In this document: positions 44,250 to 54,769 of the stretch, one piece after another | Position numbering within the stretch: the first letter of the stretch is position 1 | Layout of the letters: each line of letters begins with the position of its first letter | Origin: Methylobacterium sp. Leaf123 | GTDB taxonomy: Bacteria > Pseudomonadota > Alphaproteobacteria > Rhizobiales > Beijerinckiaceae | Direction of reading: 5' to 3' | Assembly: GCF_001423405.1 (NCBI RefSeq) | Contig: NZ_LMNS01000006.1 | Span: forward strand, 1-64,000 | DNA: 64,000 bases | Notes under the pieces: generated by a model | What the model saw: the letters and a program-made list of their open reading frames with translations, nothing else | The model's database searches: none | Told to the model about the DNA's origin: nothing | Translations under genes and position numbers: made by a program

Positions 44250-45350
44250 ATGCGCTGCTCACTTCGGCTCACAGGCCGGCTCCTCCCTCTCCCCTTCGCG
44301 GGAGAGGGTGGCCCCCGAAGGGGGTCGGGTGAGGGGCTGGCTCCGCATTGTCCGGAAGCGACGCTCCCCTCTCCCGCCTCGCATCCGCGAGGCACCCTCC
44401 CCCGCAGAGGGGGGAGGGCATTTATAGCCCTTGCCTACCTTCTGACCGTCGGCTCGCCCGCCCAGGCGCAGGAAGCCCTGGTCACGGCGCAACTCGGCAA
44501 CGCCGTCGAGATCATCGACCTCGCGTCCCAGAAAATCCTGCACTCGATCCCCGTGCCGGGGGCGCCGGCCGGCATCGCCGTCTCGCCCGACCGGAAGACG
44601 GCCTACGTCACCCGCCCGGAGGGTCACGGCGTCTCGGTGATCGATCTCGACGCGCGCAGGGTGAGGGCGAGCCTCGATTTGCCCGGCGGCCCGCTCGGCA
44701 TCGGCGTCAATCCGAAATCCGGCGAGGTCTACGTCGCCGATTGGTACGGTGCGCGCGTGTTCGTGCTGCGCCCGAATGCGGCGGGCCTGACGCTGGAGGG
44801 CGAAATCGCCACCGGGAAATCCCCCTCGGGCATCGCCGTGACGCCGGACGGCGCCACGCTGCTGGTGGCCAACCGCGAATCCGACTCGGTCTCGATCATC
44901 GACGTGGCGAGCCGCCGGGAGACACGGCGCGTGTCCGTCGGCCAGCACCCGTTCGGCCTGACCCTCTCGGCGGACGGCGCCACCGCCTACACCGCCAACG
45001 TGGTCTCGAACGATGTCTCGGCGATCGATCTCGCCGCCGGCCGCGAGACCGGCCGCGTCGCCACCGGCCAGCGGCCCTACGTGATCGCGTTCGCCGCCGG
45101 CAAAGGATTCGTGACCGACCAGTATTCCAACACCGTGACGGTGTTCGACCCCACGAGCCTGAAGACACTCACCGCCATCGATGTCGGCGATCACCCCGAG
45201 GGGATCGCCGCCACCCGCGACGGGAAGACGATCGTCGTCGCCAACTGGGGCGATAACGCCCTAAGCCTGATCGACCCGTCGAGCCTCACGGTCACCGGCA
45301 CGATCGCGACCGGCGACGGGCCGCGCGCCTTCGGGGATTTCCTGCGGTAG
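44250..45350 (+). CDS. Secreted YVTN beta-propeller protein with an in-frame palindromic repeat in its leader
   Basis: A 366-residue product from ATG 44250, which has GGAG 5 bases upstream. The first dozen residues (MRCSLRLTGRLL) are followed by about 45 residues from a palindromic repeat, then by a signal-peptide core (AFIALAYLLTVGSPAQAQEA) and seven YVTN blades such as NAVEIIDLASQKILHSIPV and VSIIDVASRRETRRVSVG. It resembles LutB. No start codon with a ribosome-binding site is found after the repeat, so the repeat is probably translated and part of an extended signal peptide. It follows the MxaD-like pair. Confidence 0.82.
   Translation: MRCSLRLTGRLLPLPFAGEGGPRRGSGEGLAPHCPEATLPSPASHPRGTLPRRGGRAFIALAYLLTVGSPAQAQEALVTAQLGNAVEIIDLASQKILHSIPVPGAPAGIAVSPDRKTAYVTRPEGHGVSVIDLDARRVRASLDLPGGPLGIGVNPKSGEVYVADWYGARVFVLRPNAAGLTLEGEIATGKSPSGIAVTPDGATLLVANRESDSVSIIDVASRRETRRVSVGQHPFGLTLSADGATAYTANVVSNDVSAIDLAAGRETGRVATGQRPYVIAFAAGKGFVTDQYSNTVTVFDPTSLKTLTAIDVGDHPEGIAATRDGKTIVVANWGDNALSLIDPSSLTVTGTIATGDGPRAFGDFLR
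44284..44418 (+). repeat. Palindromic repeat element, copy 2, inside the beta-propeller gene
   Basis: The same roughly 135-bp element as in lutD, in the same orientation relative to the host gene but read in a different frame. Shared pieces include GAGGGTGG, GGGTCGGGTGAGGGG, TCCGGAAGCGACGCTCCCCT and CGCCTCGCATCCGCGAGGCA. Both host genes keep an open frame through it. Confidence 0.88.
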
Positions 45351-45352
45351 AG

Positions 45353-45553
45353 TCAGGCCGCTGCGGGCGGATCGCCGGAGCCCGTCTCGGTGGGCGAGTT
45401 GAGGACGTCTTCCAGCTCATCCACGAGGCGGTCGATCTGATCCTCGCTCGCCAGAACCCGTGTGGTCCGGCCGTCCTCGGTGACGAAAGCCAACTCGATC
45501 GCCTCGCCGGTCCGGGTGGCCAGGATGCGGGCGAGCTTGTTTCCTGCAGTCAT
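45353..45553 (-). CDS. Small hypothetical protein, 66 aa
   Basis: A cytoplasmic acidic protein with an N-terminal basic beta region (AGNKLARILATRTGEAIELA) and an acidic helix (ASEDQIDRLVDELEDVLN). I do not recognise the family. ATG 45553 is chosen because AAGGAG lies 6 bases upstream; the same sequence directly abuts another ATG at 45559. It is convergent with the beta-propeller gene (stops 2 bases apart) and downstream of the ASKHA gene on the same strand. Confidence 0.65.
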   Translation of the reverse strand: MTAGNKLARILATRTGEAIELAFVTEDGRTTRVLASEDQIDRLVDELEDVLNSPTETGSGDPPAAA

Positions 45554-45605
45554 GCGCATCTCCTTGTGACCTGCCCCCGTCAACGCGCGGGAGCGGCCCC
45601 GTTCC

Positions 45606-46640
45606 TCAGGCGATCAAGCCCACGGCCACCGCCGGGCCGCAGGTCGAGACCCAGGCGGCATCCCCGCCGTTCAAGCACCCGGCGATGATCTCGGTGAGCG
45701 GCACCGGGCGGCGTCCGAGCCGGGCGGCCAGCCGCTCGGCCAGGAAGCGGCCGGCACCGCACACGACGAGCGGCGCGTCCTCCGGCAGATCGGGGCGCGA
45801 CAGCAGGATCGCGGCTACATCGTGCAGCGGGCGCAGTTGCGCCTCGGCGAACCACGCGGCCAGCGCCCGCCACTCCTCGGCGCTCCCCTCCCCCCGGTCG
45901 CGGCCGACCATGCGGGCGAGCCGGATCTCGGTCTCAGGGATCGATTTGCCCTTCAGGTCGGCGCTGTATTGCTGGTCGGCGCCCTCCGGCAGGTCGCCGG
46001 TGAGCCGGTAGATGTCGGCGGTGCTGGCAAAGGTCTCGGCCATCAGCCGCGTGCGCCGGCCGCGCCAGGGCGCGTGGGTGGCAAAGGCGAGGAGCGGCGT
46101 ACGCACCACGCCGGTATAGACCAGTTCGCCCGTCTCCAGCCGCTCGGCGTCGCTGTAGCCCTGCGCCGCGGGCCGGCCCCCGACGATCGGGATCAGGTCG
46201 GCGGTGGTCGAGCCGATATCGACCAGCAGCGCATGACCCGCGCGCCGGCCGATCAGGGCGGCGGTGGCATGCCAGTTGGCCGAGGCGATGTCGGCCGCGT
46301 GCGCGCGGGCGTTGTCGGCCGAGACGAAGCCGGCGCGGCCGGCATAGATCCGCACGTGGCCCTTGAGCGTCGCGGCCGCCCAGGCGGACAGTTGATGCAC
46401 CCCGTCGGTGCGGTCGGCGAAGCAATCGGTCAGCTCGCCGGTCATGGTGACGGCGTGGGTGGCCTCGCCCCGCACCCAATCCGGCAATTGCGCGAAGGTC
46501 TCGTCCAGGGCGGGCACGCCGCGCCACAGCCGGCACGGCGCCTGCACCGCCTCGACCACGCGGCCCGCCTCGACGAGGGCCGCCTTGACATGCACCCCGC
46601 CGAGATCCCACCCGATGACCCTGGTTCCAGTCCGGTTCAC
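45606..46640 (-). CDS. orf9: H4MPT-linked C1 pathway protein, ASKHA/hydantoinase-like
   Basis: A 344-residue protein with an actin-like ATPase fold: phosphate-1 motif VIGWDLGGVHVKAALVE, phosphate-2 motif HALLVDIGSTTADLIPIVGG and C-terminal VVCGAGRFLAERLAARLG. It belongs to a family found only with methanopterin pathway genes; the reaction is unknown but probably in H4MPT or methylofuran synthesis. The start is GTG 46640, three bases from the ATG of the divergent HisA-like gene. The symbol follows my memory of older M. extorquens papers. Confidence 0.85.
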   Translation of the reverse strand: MNRTGTRVIGWDLGGVHVKAALVEAGRVVEAVQAPCRLWRGVPALDETFAQLPDWVRGEATHAVTMTGELTDCFADRTDGVHQLSAWAAATLKGHVRIYAGRAGFVSADNARAHAADIASANWHATAALIGRRAGHALLVDIGSTTADLIPIVGGRPAAQGYSDAERLETGELVYTGVVRTPLLAFATHAPWRGRRTRLMAETFASTADIYRLTGDLPEGADQQYSADLKGKSIPETEIRLARMVGRDRGEGSAEEWRALAAWFAEAQLRPLHDVAAILLSRPDLPEDAPLVVCGAGRFLAERLAARLGRRPVPLTEIIAGCLNGGDAAWVSTCGPAVAVGLIA

Positions 46641-46643
46641 GCG

Positions 46644-47339
46644 ATGTCTCACGGTTCTGAGGGGCGGCCGTTTCGGCTGATCCCGGTGATCGACCTGCGC
46701 CATGGGCAGGTGGTGCGCGCCCGCGCGGGCGAGCGTGACGCCTATGCCCCGATCGATACCCCCTTGGCCAGAGGCTCCAGGCCCGCCGACGTGGCCCGCG
46801 GCCTTCTCGATGCCGTCGGGGGAGACCGGCTCTACGTCGCCGACCTCGACGCGATCATGGAGGGCCGGGAGCCCGACCGCGCCAGCCTGGAGGCGGTGGC
46901 CGCAGCCTGCCTCGGGGTTACGCTGTGGGTCGATGCCGGATTCTCGGATTTGCCGGGCGTCGAGCGTTTCACCGCGTTCGGGCTCGGTCGCCCGGTGATC
47001 GGTAGCGAGAGCCAGCGGGATGCGGATCTCGTGCGCGCGCTCGGCAACGGTGCCGTGCTCTCCCTCGACAGCCGCGGCGATGAGCGGCTCGGGCCGGACA
47101 CCCTGCACGACGATGCGGCGACGTGGCCCGAGGATGTGATCGTGATGACGCTGGCACGGGTCGGCACCGGGACCGGCCCCGATCTCTCGGGGGTGTCGCG
47201 GGCGGTCGCGGCGGGCGAGGGCCGGCGGATCTATGCGGCCGGCGGCGTGCGGGGCCCGGAGGATGCGGTACGGCTCAGCGAGGCCGGGGCGGCCGGAGTG
47301 CTCGTGGCCTCGGCGATCCATGACAGGCGACTGCGCTGA
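46644..47339 (+). CDS. HisA-related TIM-barrel protein of the C1 cluster
   Basis: A 231-residue beta/alpha barrel: LIPVIDLRHGQVVRARAGER, GGDRLYVADLDAIMEG, VIGSESQRDADLVRALG, GVRGPEDAVRLSEAGAAGVL. It resembles phosphoribosyl isomerase HisA but is the archaeal-type relative found beside methanopterin genes (older name orf20). Its substrate is unknown, though a sugar-phosphate or furan intermediate is plausible. It is divergent from orf9 and convergent with fae. Confidence 0.85.
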   Translation: MSHGSEGRPFRLIPVIDLRHGQVVRARAGERDAYAPIDTPLARGSRPADVARGLLDAVGGDRLYVADLDAIMEGREPDRASLEAVAAACLGVTLWVDAGFSDLPGVERFTAFGLGRPVIGSESQRDADLVRALGNGAVLSLDSRGDERLGPDTLHDDAATWPEDVIVMTLARVGTGTGPDLSGVSRAVAAGEGRRIYAAGGVRGPEDAVRLSEAGAAGVLVASAIHDRRLR

Positions 47340-47353
47340 GGTTCAAAGCAGGC

Positions 47354-47385
47354 TCCAAAAAGAAAGGGACGGCCGAAGCCGTCCC
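47354..47385 (-). terminator. Rho-independent terminator downstream of fae
   Basis: Perfect 8-bp stem GGGACGGC / GCCGTCCC around a CGAA loop. On the minus strand it is followed by TTTCTTTTTGG. It lies about 97 bases past the fae stop, between fae and the convergent HisA-like gene. Confidence 0.88.
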
Positions 47386-47481
47386 AATCACTAACTAACG
47401 TCCAAGGAAGATCGAAGCCAGTCGCTGGAGCAGACCCCGCTGTGCGGGCGGAGGCTCGCTCTGCCCAGGACTGCCTCCGAT

Positions 47482-47994
47482 CTAAGCGTTGGCGGCGAAG
47501 GGGTGGGTCGCCGACTTGCGCTGCTCGGTGACAACCGAAGCCTTCGGCTCGCCGTTGACGGCGCGCTGGATCGAAAGCTTGGTGGCCTCGTAGTTGTACT
47601 TCTGGATCTTGGCGTCGTCGGCCGCTTCCCAGTGGATGAACACGCCGACCAGCACGTACAGGTCGTCGGCTTCGTCAGCCGGGATGATGCCTTCGGCAAC
47701 CGCATCCTGCACGGCCATGGCGACGCCATGCTGGGCCGGGCCAAACATCTGGACGGCCTGACGGGCGTCGTTGATGGTGACCTTGTTGAACATCAGCGTG
47801 TTCGGCTTGCACGGCAGGTTCGGCGCGATCACGGCGAGCAGGCTGGTGAAGCCGTGCTTGTTGTTGACCAGACCGTTGCAGAAGGCCGTCTCGGCAGGCG
47901 AACCGCGCGGTCCGATGATGAGGTCGATGTGAGCGACTTCGTTGCCATCGCCGACGAGGGCTTCGCCGACCTGAACCTTGGTGATTTTTGCCAT
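47482..47994 (-). CDS. fae: Formaldehyde-activating enzyme Fae
   Basis: A 170-residue cytoplasmic enzyme that joins formaldehyde to H4MPT, giving methylene-H4MPT. The sequence is typical: [20 protein letters not shown] with the catalytic His, [29 protein letters not shown] and [21 protein letters not shown]. Start ATG 47994 has GGGAGAG upstream. The 246-base gap to orf7 suggests its own promoter, which fits its very high abundance in methanol-grown cells. Confidence 0.97.
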
Positions 47995-48240
47995 TCGGGG
48001 TCTCTCCCTGGATTCCTGAAAAAAGGCCCGCCCTGAGAGGAGGCGAGGCCTGGAAGCCATCCTTGTTTGCGGCGCCCGGCTGAGAGCCGAGCCGGTTTGC
48101 CCGGATAGCGGGGCGGACCCTACAGCGGGCCATTCCGCCGAACAACCCGCGCAAAGCCCTGAAATCTGCGATTTTTTGGAAGCCGGGGGGCCTTGACGCA
48201 ACGAGATTCGTCCCCTCGCGGGCGAGGGCTCGGCAAAGCT

Positions 48241-49110
48241 TCAGAAGGCCTCGCCGCGGGCGGAGAGGAGGGCGTCGAGGAACAAGGTCGCGACGGTGAA
48301 GTCGGCGCTCGTGCCAGGGTTGAGGCCGGACTCCTTCAGCGCGCGGTCATAGGCGAGGAGTGGTTCGACCGGGGCCGCGGCGAGGTCGAGGCCCGCCAGG
48401 GACGCCTGCGCCTGCGCCCGCACCGCCTCGGCCCGCTCGGGGCCGTGCTTGCGGGCGATGTGACTGTCCGGCACGGCGGTGAGATAGGCGAGATGGACTG
48501 CCGTCGTGGTCCAGGGCGGGACGAGCCCGCGCGCACGGGCGCCAGCGAGCGCCGGCAGGCCGATCGCGAAGAGGTCGCGAAACCCGTCCGTGTAGGCGCG
48601 GGCGATGCGATCGCGCGGGGCGGCCTCCGCCATCGCCGTGAGCAGCGGCGGGACCGGTCCGTCATCGGCCTGGGATACGTCGTGGCGCTCGGCCCGGCCG
48701 AGGCCGCCGGGATTGGCCCGGCGGATCGCCGCGAACACGTCGCGGGCATCGGAGGCATCGAACCCCGCCAGCACGGCGTTCAGGGCCTCGGCCAGCGGGC
48801 CGGGCTGTTCCGCGGCGCGAGCCAGCGGCGCGCAGAGAAGCAGGATGCCGAGATTGGTGTTCTGCCCGACGGCCGCGAAGGTCGCCTCGACCCCACCCCG
48901 CACCCGCTGCCCGACGCGCGCGCCCGCGGCGGCGAGCGGCGGCGCCGATACGTCGGCGCTGGTAACGAAATCGGCCACGACCATGCGGTGGCCGGGGGCG
49001 TAGCCGTGGACGTTGCCGGGTTTCAGCGCGTCGAGTTCGGCGAGGCAGGCGGCCCGGTAGAGGTCGGCCACCGTCGCCGCAGGCAGGCCGCCGGGCGCCG
49101 TCCCGGTCAT
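48241..49110 (-). CDS. orf7: Triphosphoribosyl-dephospho-CoA synthase-like protein (CitG/MdcB family)
   Basis: A 289-residue helical protein with CitG-family motifs: ACLAELDALKPGNVHGYAPGH, GQNTNLGILLLCAPLA, and SGLNPGTSADFTVATLFL. CitG makes the triphosphoribosyl prosthetic group, but members beside H4MPT genes probably act in methanopterin assembly. It is known in M. extorquens as essential for growth on C1 compounds (orf7). It overlaps the stop of orf5 by ATGA. Confidence 0.88.
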   Translation of the reverse strand: MTGTAPGGLPAATVADLYRAACLAELDALKPGNVHGYAPGHRMVVADFVTSADVSAPPLAAAGARVGQRVRGGVEATFAAVGQNTNLGILLLCAPLARAAEQPGPLAEALNAVLAGFDASDARDVFAAIRRANPGGLGRAERHDVSQADDGPVPPLLTAMAEAAPRDRIARAYTDGFRDLFAIGLPALAGARARGLVPPWTTTAVHLAYLTAVPDSHIARKHGPERAEAVRAQAQASLAGLDLAAAPVEPLLAYDRALKESGLNPGTSADFTVATLFLDALLSARGEAF

Positions 49111-50021
49111 CCGAGCGCCGAGACCAGCCGCGGCGGGCGGGCGGCGCGCACCGCGTTGAGGAAGCCGCGCGCCACCGCCCCGGCGATATCGACCTCGGTC
49201 ACCTGCTGCAGACCGGACCAAGCCGGCATGGAATTGACCTCCAGCACCAGAAAGCCGCCCTCGCCGTCCTCGACGAGGTCGATGCCGGTGTAATCGACGC
49301 CGACTGCCGCGGCCGCGGCCTCGGCGAGTTCGGCGGCGCGGGCCGGCACGTCCCAGGCGAAGGGCCGGCCCCCGCGATGGACGTTGGTGATCCAGCCGTC
49401 GCCCTCGCGGATCATTCCGGCGATCGCCCGGCCCTCGCAGACGAAGACGCGGTAGTCGCGCCATAGCCCGTCGGCGCGGGCGACGTAGCGCTGAAGGTAG
49501 TAGACGCCACTCACGGCTTCTTGCGCCGGCAAATCATCGGGGCTTTCGAGGAGCATCAGCCCCTCGCCCTGCGAGCCGAACAGGGGCTTGAGCACGATCG
49601 GCTTGCCGGGCCGCGCCTCGCGGGCGACGATCTCGGCCGCCGCCTCGCGTTTCGAGACGACGAAGGTGTCGGGCGTCGGCAATCCGGCGCGGGCGATCAG
49701 TAGCGAGGTCGCCGCCTTGTCCACCGAGCGCTCGATCGCCGACGGCCCGTTCCAGACGGTGACGCCGGAGACGACCAGGGCGTGGAGCACGCCGAGCCGC
49801 ATGGTGGTGGCCTCGAATGTCCCGCCCGCGATGGTGCGCAGCAGGACGCCATCCGGCAGCCCGTCCTCGAAGCCGGGGACGCGCAGCGGTTCGCCGCCGC
49901 CAGTGACGACGGCAACGTCGGCAAGCGAGAACAGTACCGGCTCGACGCCGAAGCCGCGCAAGGCCTCCCGCAGCCGCGCCTTGTGCCAATTGCCGTTGTC
50001 GGCCGCGAGCCCGATGCGCAT
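49107..50021 (-). CDS. orf5: RimK-like ATP-grasp ligase of H4MPT/methylofuran synthesis
   Basis: A 304-residue ATP-grasp enzyme: SAIERSVDKAATSLLIARAGLPTPDTFVV, the lid KPIVLKPLFGSQGEGLMLLE, and metal-binding VDYTGIDLVEDGEGGFLVLEVNSMPAWSG. Relatives add glutamate to cofactor side chains, so a role in forming the polyglutamate tail of methylofuran or a methanopterin side chain is plausible. It lies between mch and orf7; a palindromic repeat separates it from mch. Confidence 0.9.
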   Translation of the reverse strand: MRIGLAADNGNWHKARLREALRGFGVEPVLFSLADVAVVTGGGEPLRVPGFEDGLPDGVLLRTIAGGTFEATTMRLGVLHALVVSGVTVWNGPSAIERSVDKAATSLLIARAGLPTPDTFVVSKREAAAEIVAREARPGKPIVLKPLFGSQGEGLMLLESPDDLPAQEAVSGVYYLQRYVARADGLWRDYRVFVCEGRAIAGMIREGDGWITNVHRGGRPFAWDVPARAAELAEAAAAAVGVDYTGIDLVEDGEGGFLVLEVNSMPAWSGLQQVTEVDIAGAVARGFLNAVRAARPPRLVSALG

Positions 50022-50042
50022 GCGTTTTTCCAGTTACCTTCA

Positions 50043-50178
50043 ACCCTCCCCCCTCCGCGGGGGAGGGTGCCCTGCGGATGCAGGGTGGGAGAGGGGCCGG
50101 CTCCGAACTCCCCGGAAGCGGCGCTCCCCTCACCCGACCCGCTTCGCGGGCCACCCCCTCCCGCTTCAGGGGAGAGGG
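50043..50178. repeat. Palindromic repeat element, copy 3, between mch and orf5
   Basis: Related to the copies in lutD and in the beta-propeller gene; it shares CCCTCCCCC/GGGGGAGGG, GCGGATGCAGGG, CGGAAGCGGCGCTCCCCTCA and GACCCGCTTCGCGGGCC. This copy is intergenic, in the mch-orf5 gap. It can form a strong RNA structure and may stabilise or separate the mch message. Confidence 0.88.
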
Positions 50179-50203
50179 ACTCGACACTCTAAGCGTCAGG
50201 AAT

Positions 50204-52298
<2,095 letters not shown>

Positions 52299-52311
52299 CG
52301 CGCCGCCCTCC
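52299..52311 (-). promoter_or_regulatory. Ribosome-binding site implying an ATT start for orf17
   Basis: GGGAGG at 52306-52311 lies 7 bases from an ATT codon and 10 from a CTG, both in the orf17 frame. The next ATG/GTG candidates are far inside the protein or deep inside mtdB. ATT start codons are rare (infC, pcnB) and usually limit expression. Confidence 0.55.
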
Positions 52312-52339
52312 CGATGGAGAAGCGGGTTCAGGTTCGGGC

Positions 52340-53233
52340 TCAGCCGGCGATCTCGACGGCGAGCTTGTAGGCGTCGCGGAAATCGAGGCAGAGCGGCTCC
52401 TGCGCCTCCAGCATCTTGCGGAACATGCGGCACTGGGTCTGGTACTTGACGTTGCCGACGGCGAGCGCGCCGATGCCGACGCCCTTGCCGACCGGCAGGG
52501 GCACGTCCTTGGCGTTTACGTCGATGCCGGCGATGCCGGCGGGCGGCACGGCGTTGACGTCGGAGGCGACCAGCAGCTTCGGCGCGGATTCGAGATCCTC
52601 CGCCGTCAGGATCGAGACGCCCGCGGGGCCGGCCGAGAGGATCACGTCGGCATCGGTGATCGCGGCGCGGCGCGCCTCGGGCAGGGTGCCGTCCACGGCG
52701 CCGACCTCGATGCCGAAGCGCCACTTCATGGTGAAGGCGATCTTCGAGACGCGCTCCTCGCCGTCATGGCCGACGAGCACGCTGTGCGCCCCCTCCAACG
52801 CGCCGATCACCGCCGCGACATAGGCGACCACGCCCGCGCCACCGAAGATGACGATGCGCTTGCCCTTGAGGTCGGTGCCGAACTTCGCCTTCAGCGCACG
52901 AGCGACCTCGGCGACCATCGCCGCGCCGGTGGTGAAGGAGCCGGCCGGATCGGCGAAGACGTGGTTGACGAAGGGGGGCACGAACGCCTTCTTCGCCCGG
53001 TCCACCATGTCGAGCGCCAGTTCGGCGTTCTTGCCGCCGATGAAGATGCCGGTGCGCACGCCGTCCTGCGGCGCGCGGGAGAAGATCGAGTCCTGCGTCA
53101 GCGAGACGACATCGGTGAGATCGACGCCCGTGTAAGGGATCAGCGTCTCGAAGCCGGCATCGATCGCCATGTTCACGTCGAACGGGCTCATGTGTTTGAG
53201 CGGCGTCAGCATGTGCAGGATCGAGCGGGCCAT
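52340..53233 (-). CDS. mtdB: NAD(P)-dependent methylene-H4MPT dehydrogenase MtdB
   Basis: A 297-residue enzyme oxidising methylene-H4MPT to methenyl-H4MPT with NAD or NADP. It begins MARSILHMLTPLKHMSPFDV, has the pterin-binding DPAGSFTTGAAMVAEV region and a Rossmann motif KRIVIFGGAGVVAYVAAVIG. This matches MtdB rather than the related MtdA. It is the third gene of the minus-strand run after the beta-RFAP synthase gene. Confidence 0.97.
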   Translation of the reverse strand: MARSILHMLTPLKHMSPFDVNMAIDAGFETLIPYTGVDLTDVVSLTQDSIFSRAPQDGVRTGIFIGGKNAELALDMVDRAKKAFVPPFVNHVFADPAGSFTTGAAMVAEVARALKAKFGTDLKGKRIVIFGGAGVVAYVAAVIGALEGAHSVLVGHDGEERVSKIAFTMKWRFGIEVGAVDGTLPEARRAAITDADVILSAGPAGVSILTAEDLESAPKLLVASDVNAVPPAGIAGIDVNAKDVPLPVGKGVGIGALAVGNVKYQTQCRMFRKMLEAQEPLCLDFRDAYKLAVEIAG

Positions 53234-53343
53234 GGTGTTCGTCCTCTCGTGACCGCGCCTTTGCCAGGCGCTTCAGGTGCAAAACCGGAACGGCTGGCGC
53301 CGGTCAAGCGCAGGTTTCTTTGAAACGGGAAAAAGAAAAAGCT

Positions 53344-54342
53344 CTAAACTTCGGCAACCGAGGCGCCGACGTTGCGGCCGCGCGCGATAACGAAGCGCAG
53401 GCGGCCCGGCCGGGCCAGCCCCGCGACCAGTGCCTCCGCCTCCCGCTGCGAGGGCACGAGGGCAAAGCCCGTCGGCCCCCAGGAGCTCTGGCCGTAGCCG
53501 GGCACGCCGGCCTGCGCGATCGCCGCGAGGGCGTCGGCCACGGCGGGACTGGCGAAGCGCCCGCCCTGGTGCGGGGCGAAATGGTCGCCGATCCGTTTCT
53601 GGATGGCGGTGATGCCGGCGCCGAACCCGTTCGGCTCGGCCGTCGCGGCGGCGGGCAGAACCTGCATCAGCACGATCCGGCAGATCTCGGCGGCCTGTCC
53701 CGCATCGAAGGGCGGCAGTTCGCGGAACGCTTCGGTCTCAACGGAGCCATGCACGCCGGTCATGGCTTCATCGAGGATCAGCACGACCCGCCACTCCTCC
53801 GGATAAGGCAGCCGCGCGATGACGGGGGGCGGCGCGCCGGAACCGTCGCGCCCGCCATCGACGATCAGCCCGCCCTCGGTGAAGGCGGCGAGCCCGACGC
53901 CGGACCGGTTGCCGCGGTCGAGCACGTCGGCGAAGTCGGCCGGTGCAAAGGGGCGTCCGTTGAGGCGCGCCAGCGCGGCGGCGACCGCCAGGGCGAGCTG
54001 CGTGCCCGAGCCGAAGCCGGCATGGGCGGGGATCGATTCCTCGACCTCCACCGCCACGGCTTCCGGCACATCGAGATAGGCGGCGGCGGCGAGCAGGTTG
54101 GCGCGCACCCGCTCGGCCTCCGGGCCGCTGGCGGAGGCGCGTTTGGCAGGGCGTGCAACGAGTTGCACGGCGGGCGCGTCGAGGGCGAGGCCGATGCTGC
54201 CGAAGCGGCGCCCGAGCCCGCCGTTGAGATCGAGAAACCCGAAATGCAGGCGCGCAGGCGCACGGACCCGCACGGCGCCCCCGGCCGGCCGGGATGTCGT
54301 CGTGCTCACGATCTCAGCCGTCTGGTCCGGGACCTCGGCCAC
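53344..54342 (-). CDS. mptG: Beta-ribofuranosylaminobenzene 5'-phosphate (beta-RFAP) synthase
   Basis: A 332-residue GHMP-kinase-fold protein: VRVRAPARLHFGFLDLNGGL, the nucleotide/substrate loop PAHAGFGSGTQLALA and C-terminal GYGQSSWGPTGFALV. Beta-RFAP synthase condenses p-aminobenzoate and PRPP in the first committed step of methanopterin synthesis. GTG 54342 is chosen with GGAAGGGA 8 bases upstream; GTG 54309 is an alternative. It is divergent from fhcB. Confidence 0.9.
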   Translation of the reverse strand: MAEVPDQTAEIVSTTTSRPAGGAVRVRAPARLHFGFLDLNGGLGRRFGSIGLALDAPAVQLVARPAKRASASGPEAERVRANLLAAAAYLDVPEAVAVEVEESIPAHAGFGSGTQLALAVAAALARLNGRPFAPADFADVLDRGNRSGVGLAAFTEGGLIVDGGRDGSGAPPPVIARLPYPEEWRVVLILDEAMTGVHGSVETEAFRELPPFDAGQAAEICRIVLMQVLPAAATAEPNGFGAGITAIQKRIGDHFAPHQGGRFASPAVADALAAIAQAGVPGYGQSSWGPTGFALVPSQREAEALVAGLARPGRLRFVIARGRNVGASVAEV

Positions 54343-54769
54343 GGTCTCATTCCCTTCCGCCGACGTTGCCGGCCCGGCCGGCGCGGACGCGCCCAACGAT
54401 GCGGGCGGCTTCTCACATGCTGCGGCGCCCGCGACAACCTCGCCCGCGACAACGGCATAGCATCGTCGCAAGTGCCGATGCGGTTGTCGCCGCGCCGAGC
54501 CCTTTTCGCGCGAAAGCGTGGCGTCCGGAGAGAGCGGCCCGGCGCACGAAATCCTGACGCAAACTTCGCCGGGGGCTTGCGGCCTCCGGCACAGGAATGC
54601 AAAACCACCCGGCTCCCTTCGCGGAGCCGGTCCGAGCCACTGCCCCCGAAACCGCATTCCGGATTTCGAGGCATCGAGGCTCCACCAGGGGCGCCCGCGC
54701 CCTTCGGACGTGACCGTCTTTCGCCCCGCCTCGACGCGGGGATGCCCGAAGAAGCGACGGTGAGGAAGC
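54343..54769. other. Divergent promoter region between mptG and fhcB
   Basis: About 430 bases containing the 5' regions of two divergent C1 operons. It holds a small hairpin (CCGGCTCC / GGAGCCGG, 54609-54630) and another palindrome-like stretch, but no U-run. The open frames through it are Arg/Ser/Pro-rich and not supported as genes. Confidence 0.6.

Noticed and set aside
48212..48229. Short CCCTCGC/GCGAGGG hairpin between orf7 and fae
   Set aside because: Only 7 bp and no U-run; could be chance in such GC-rich DNA.
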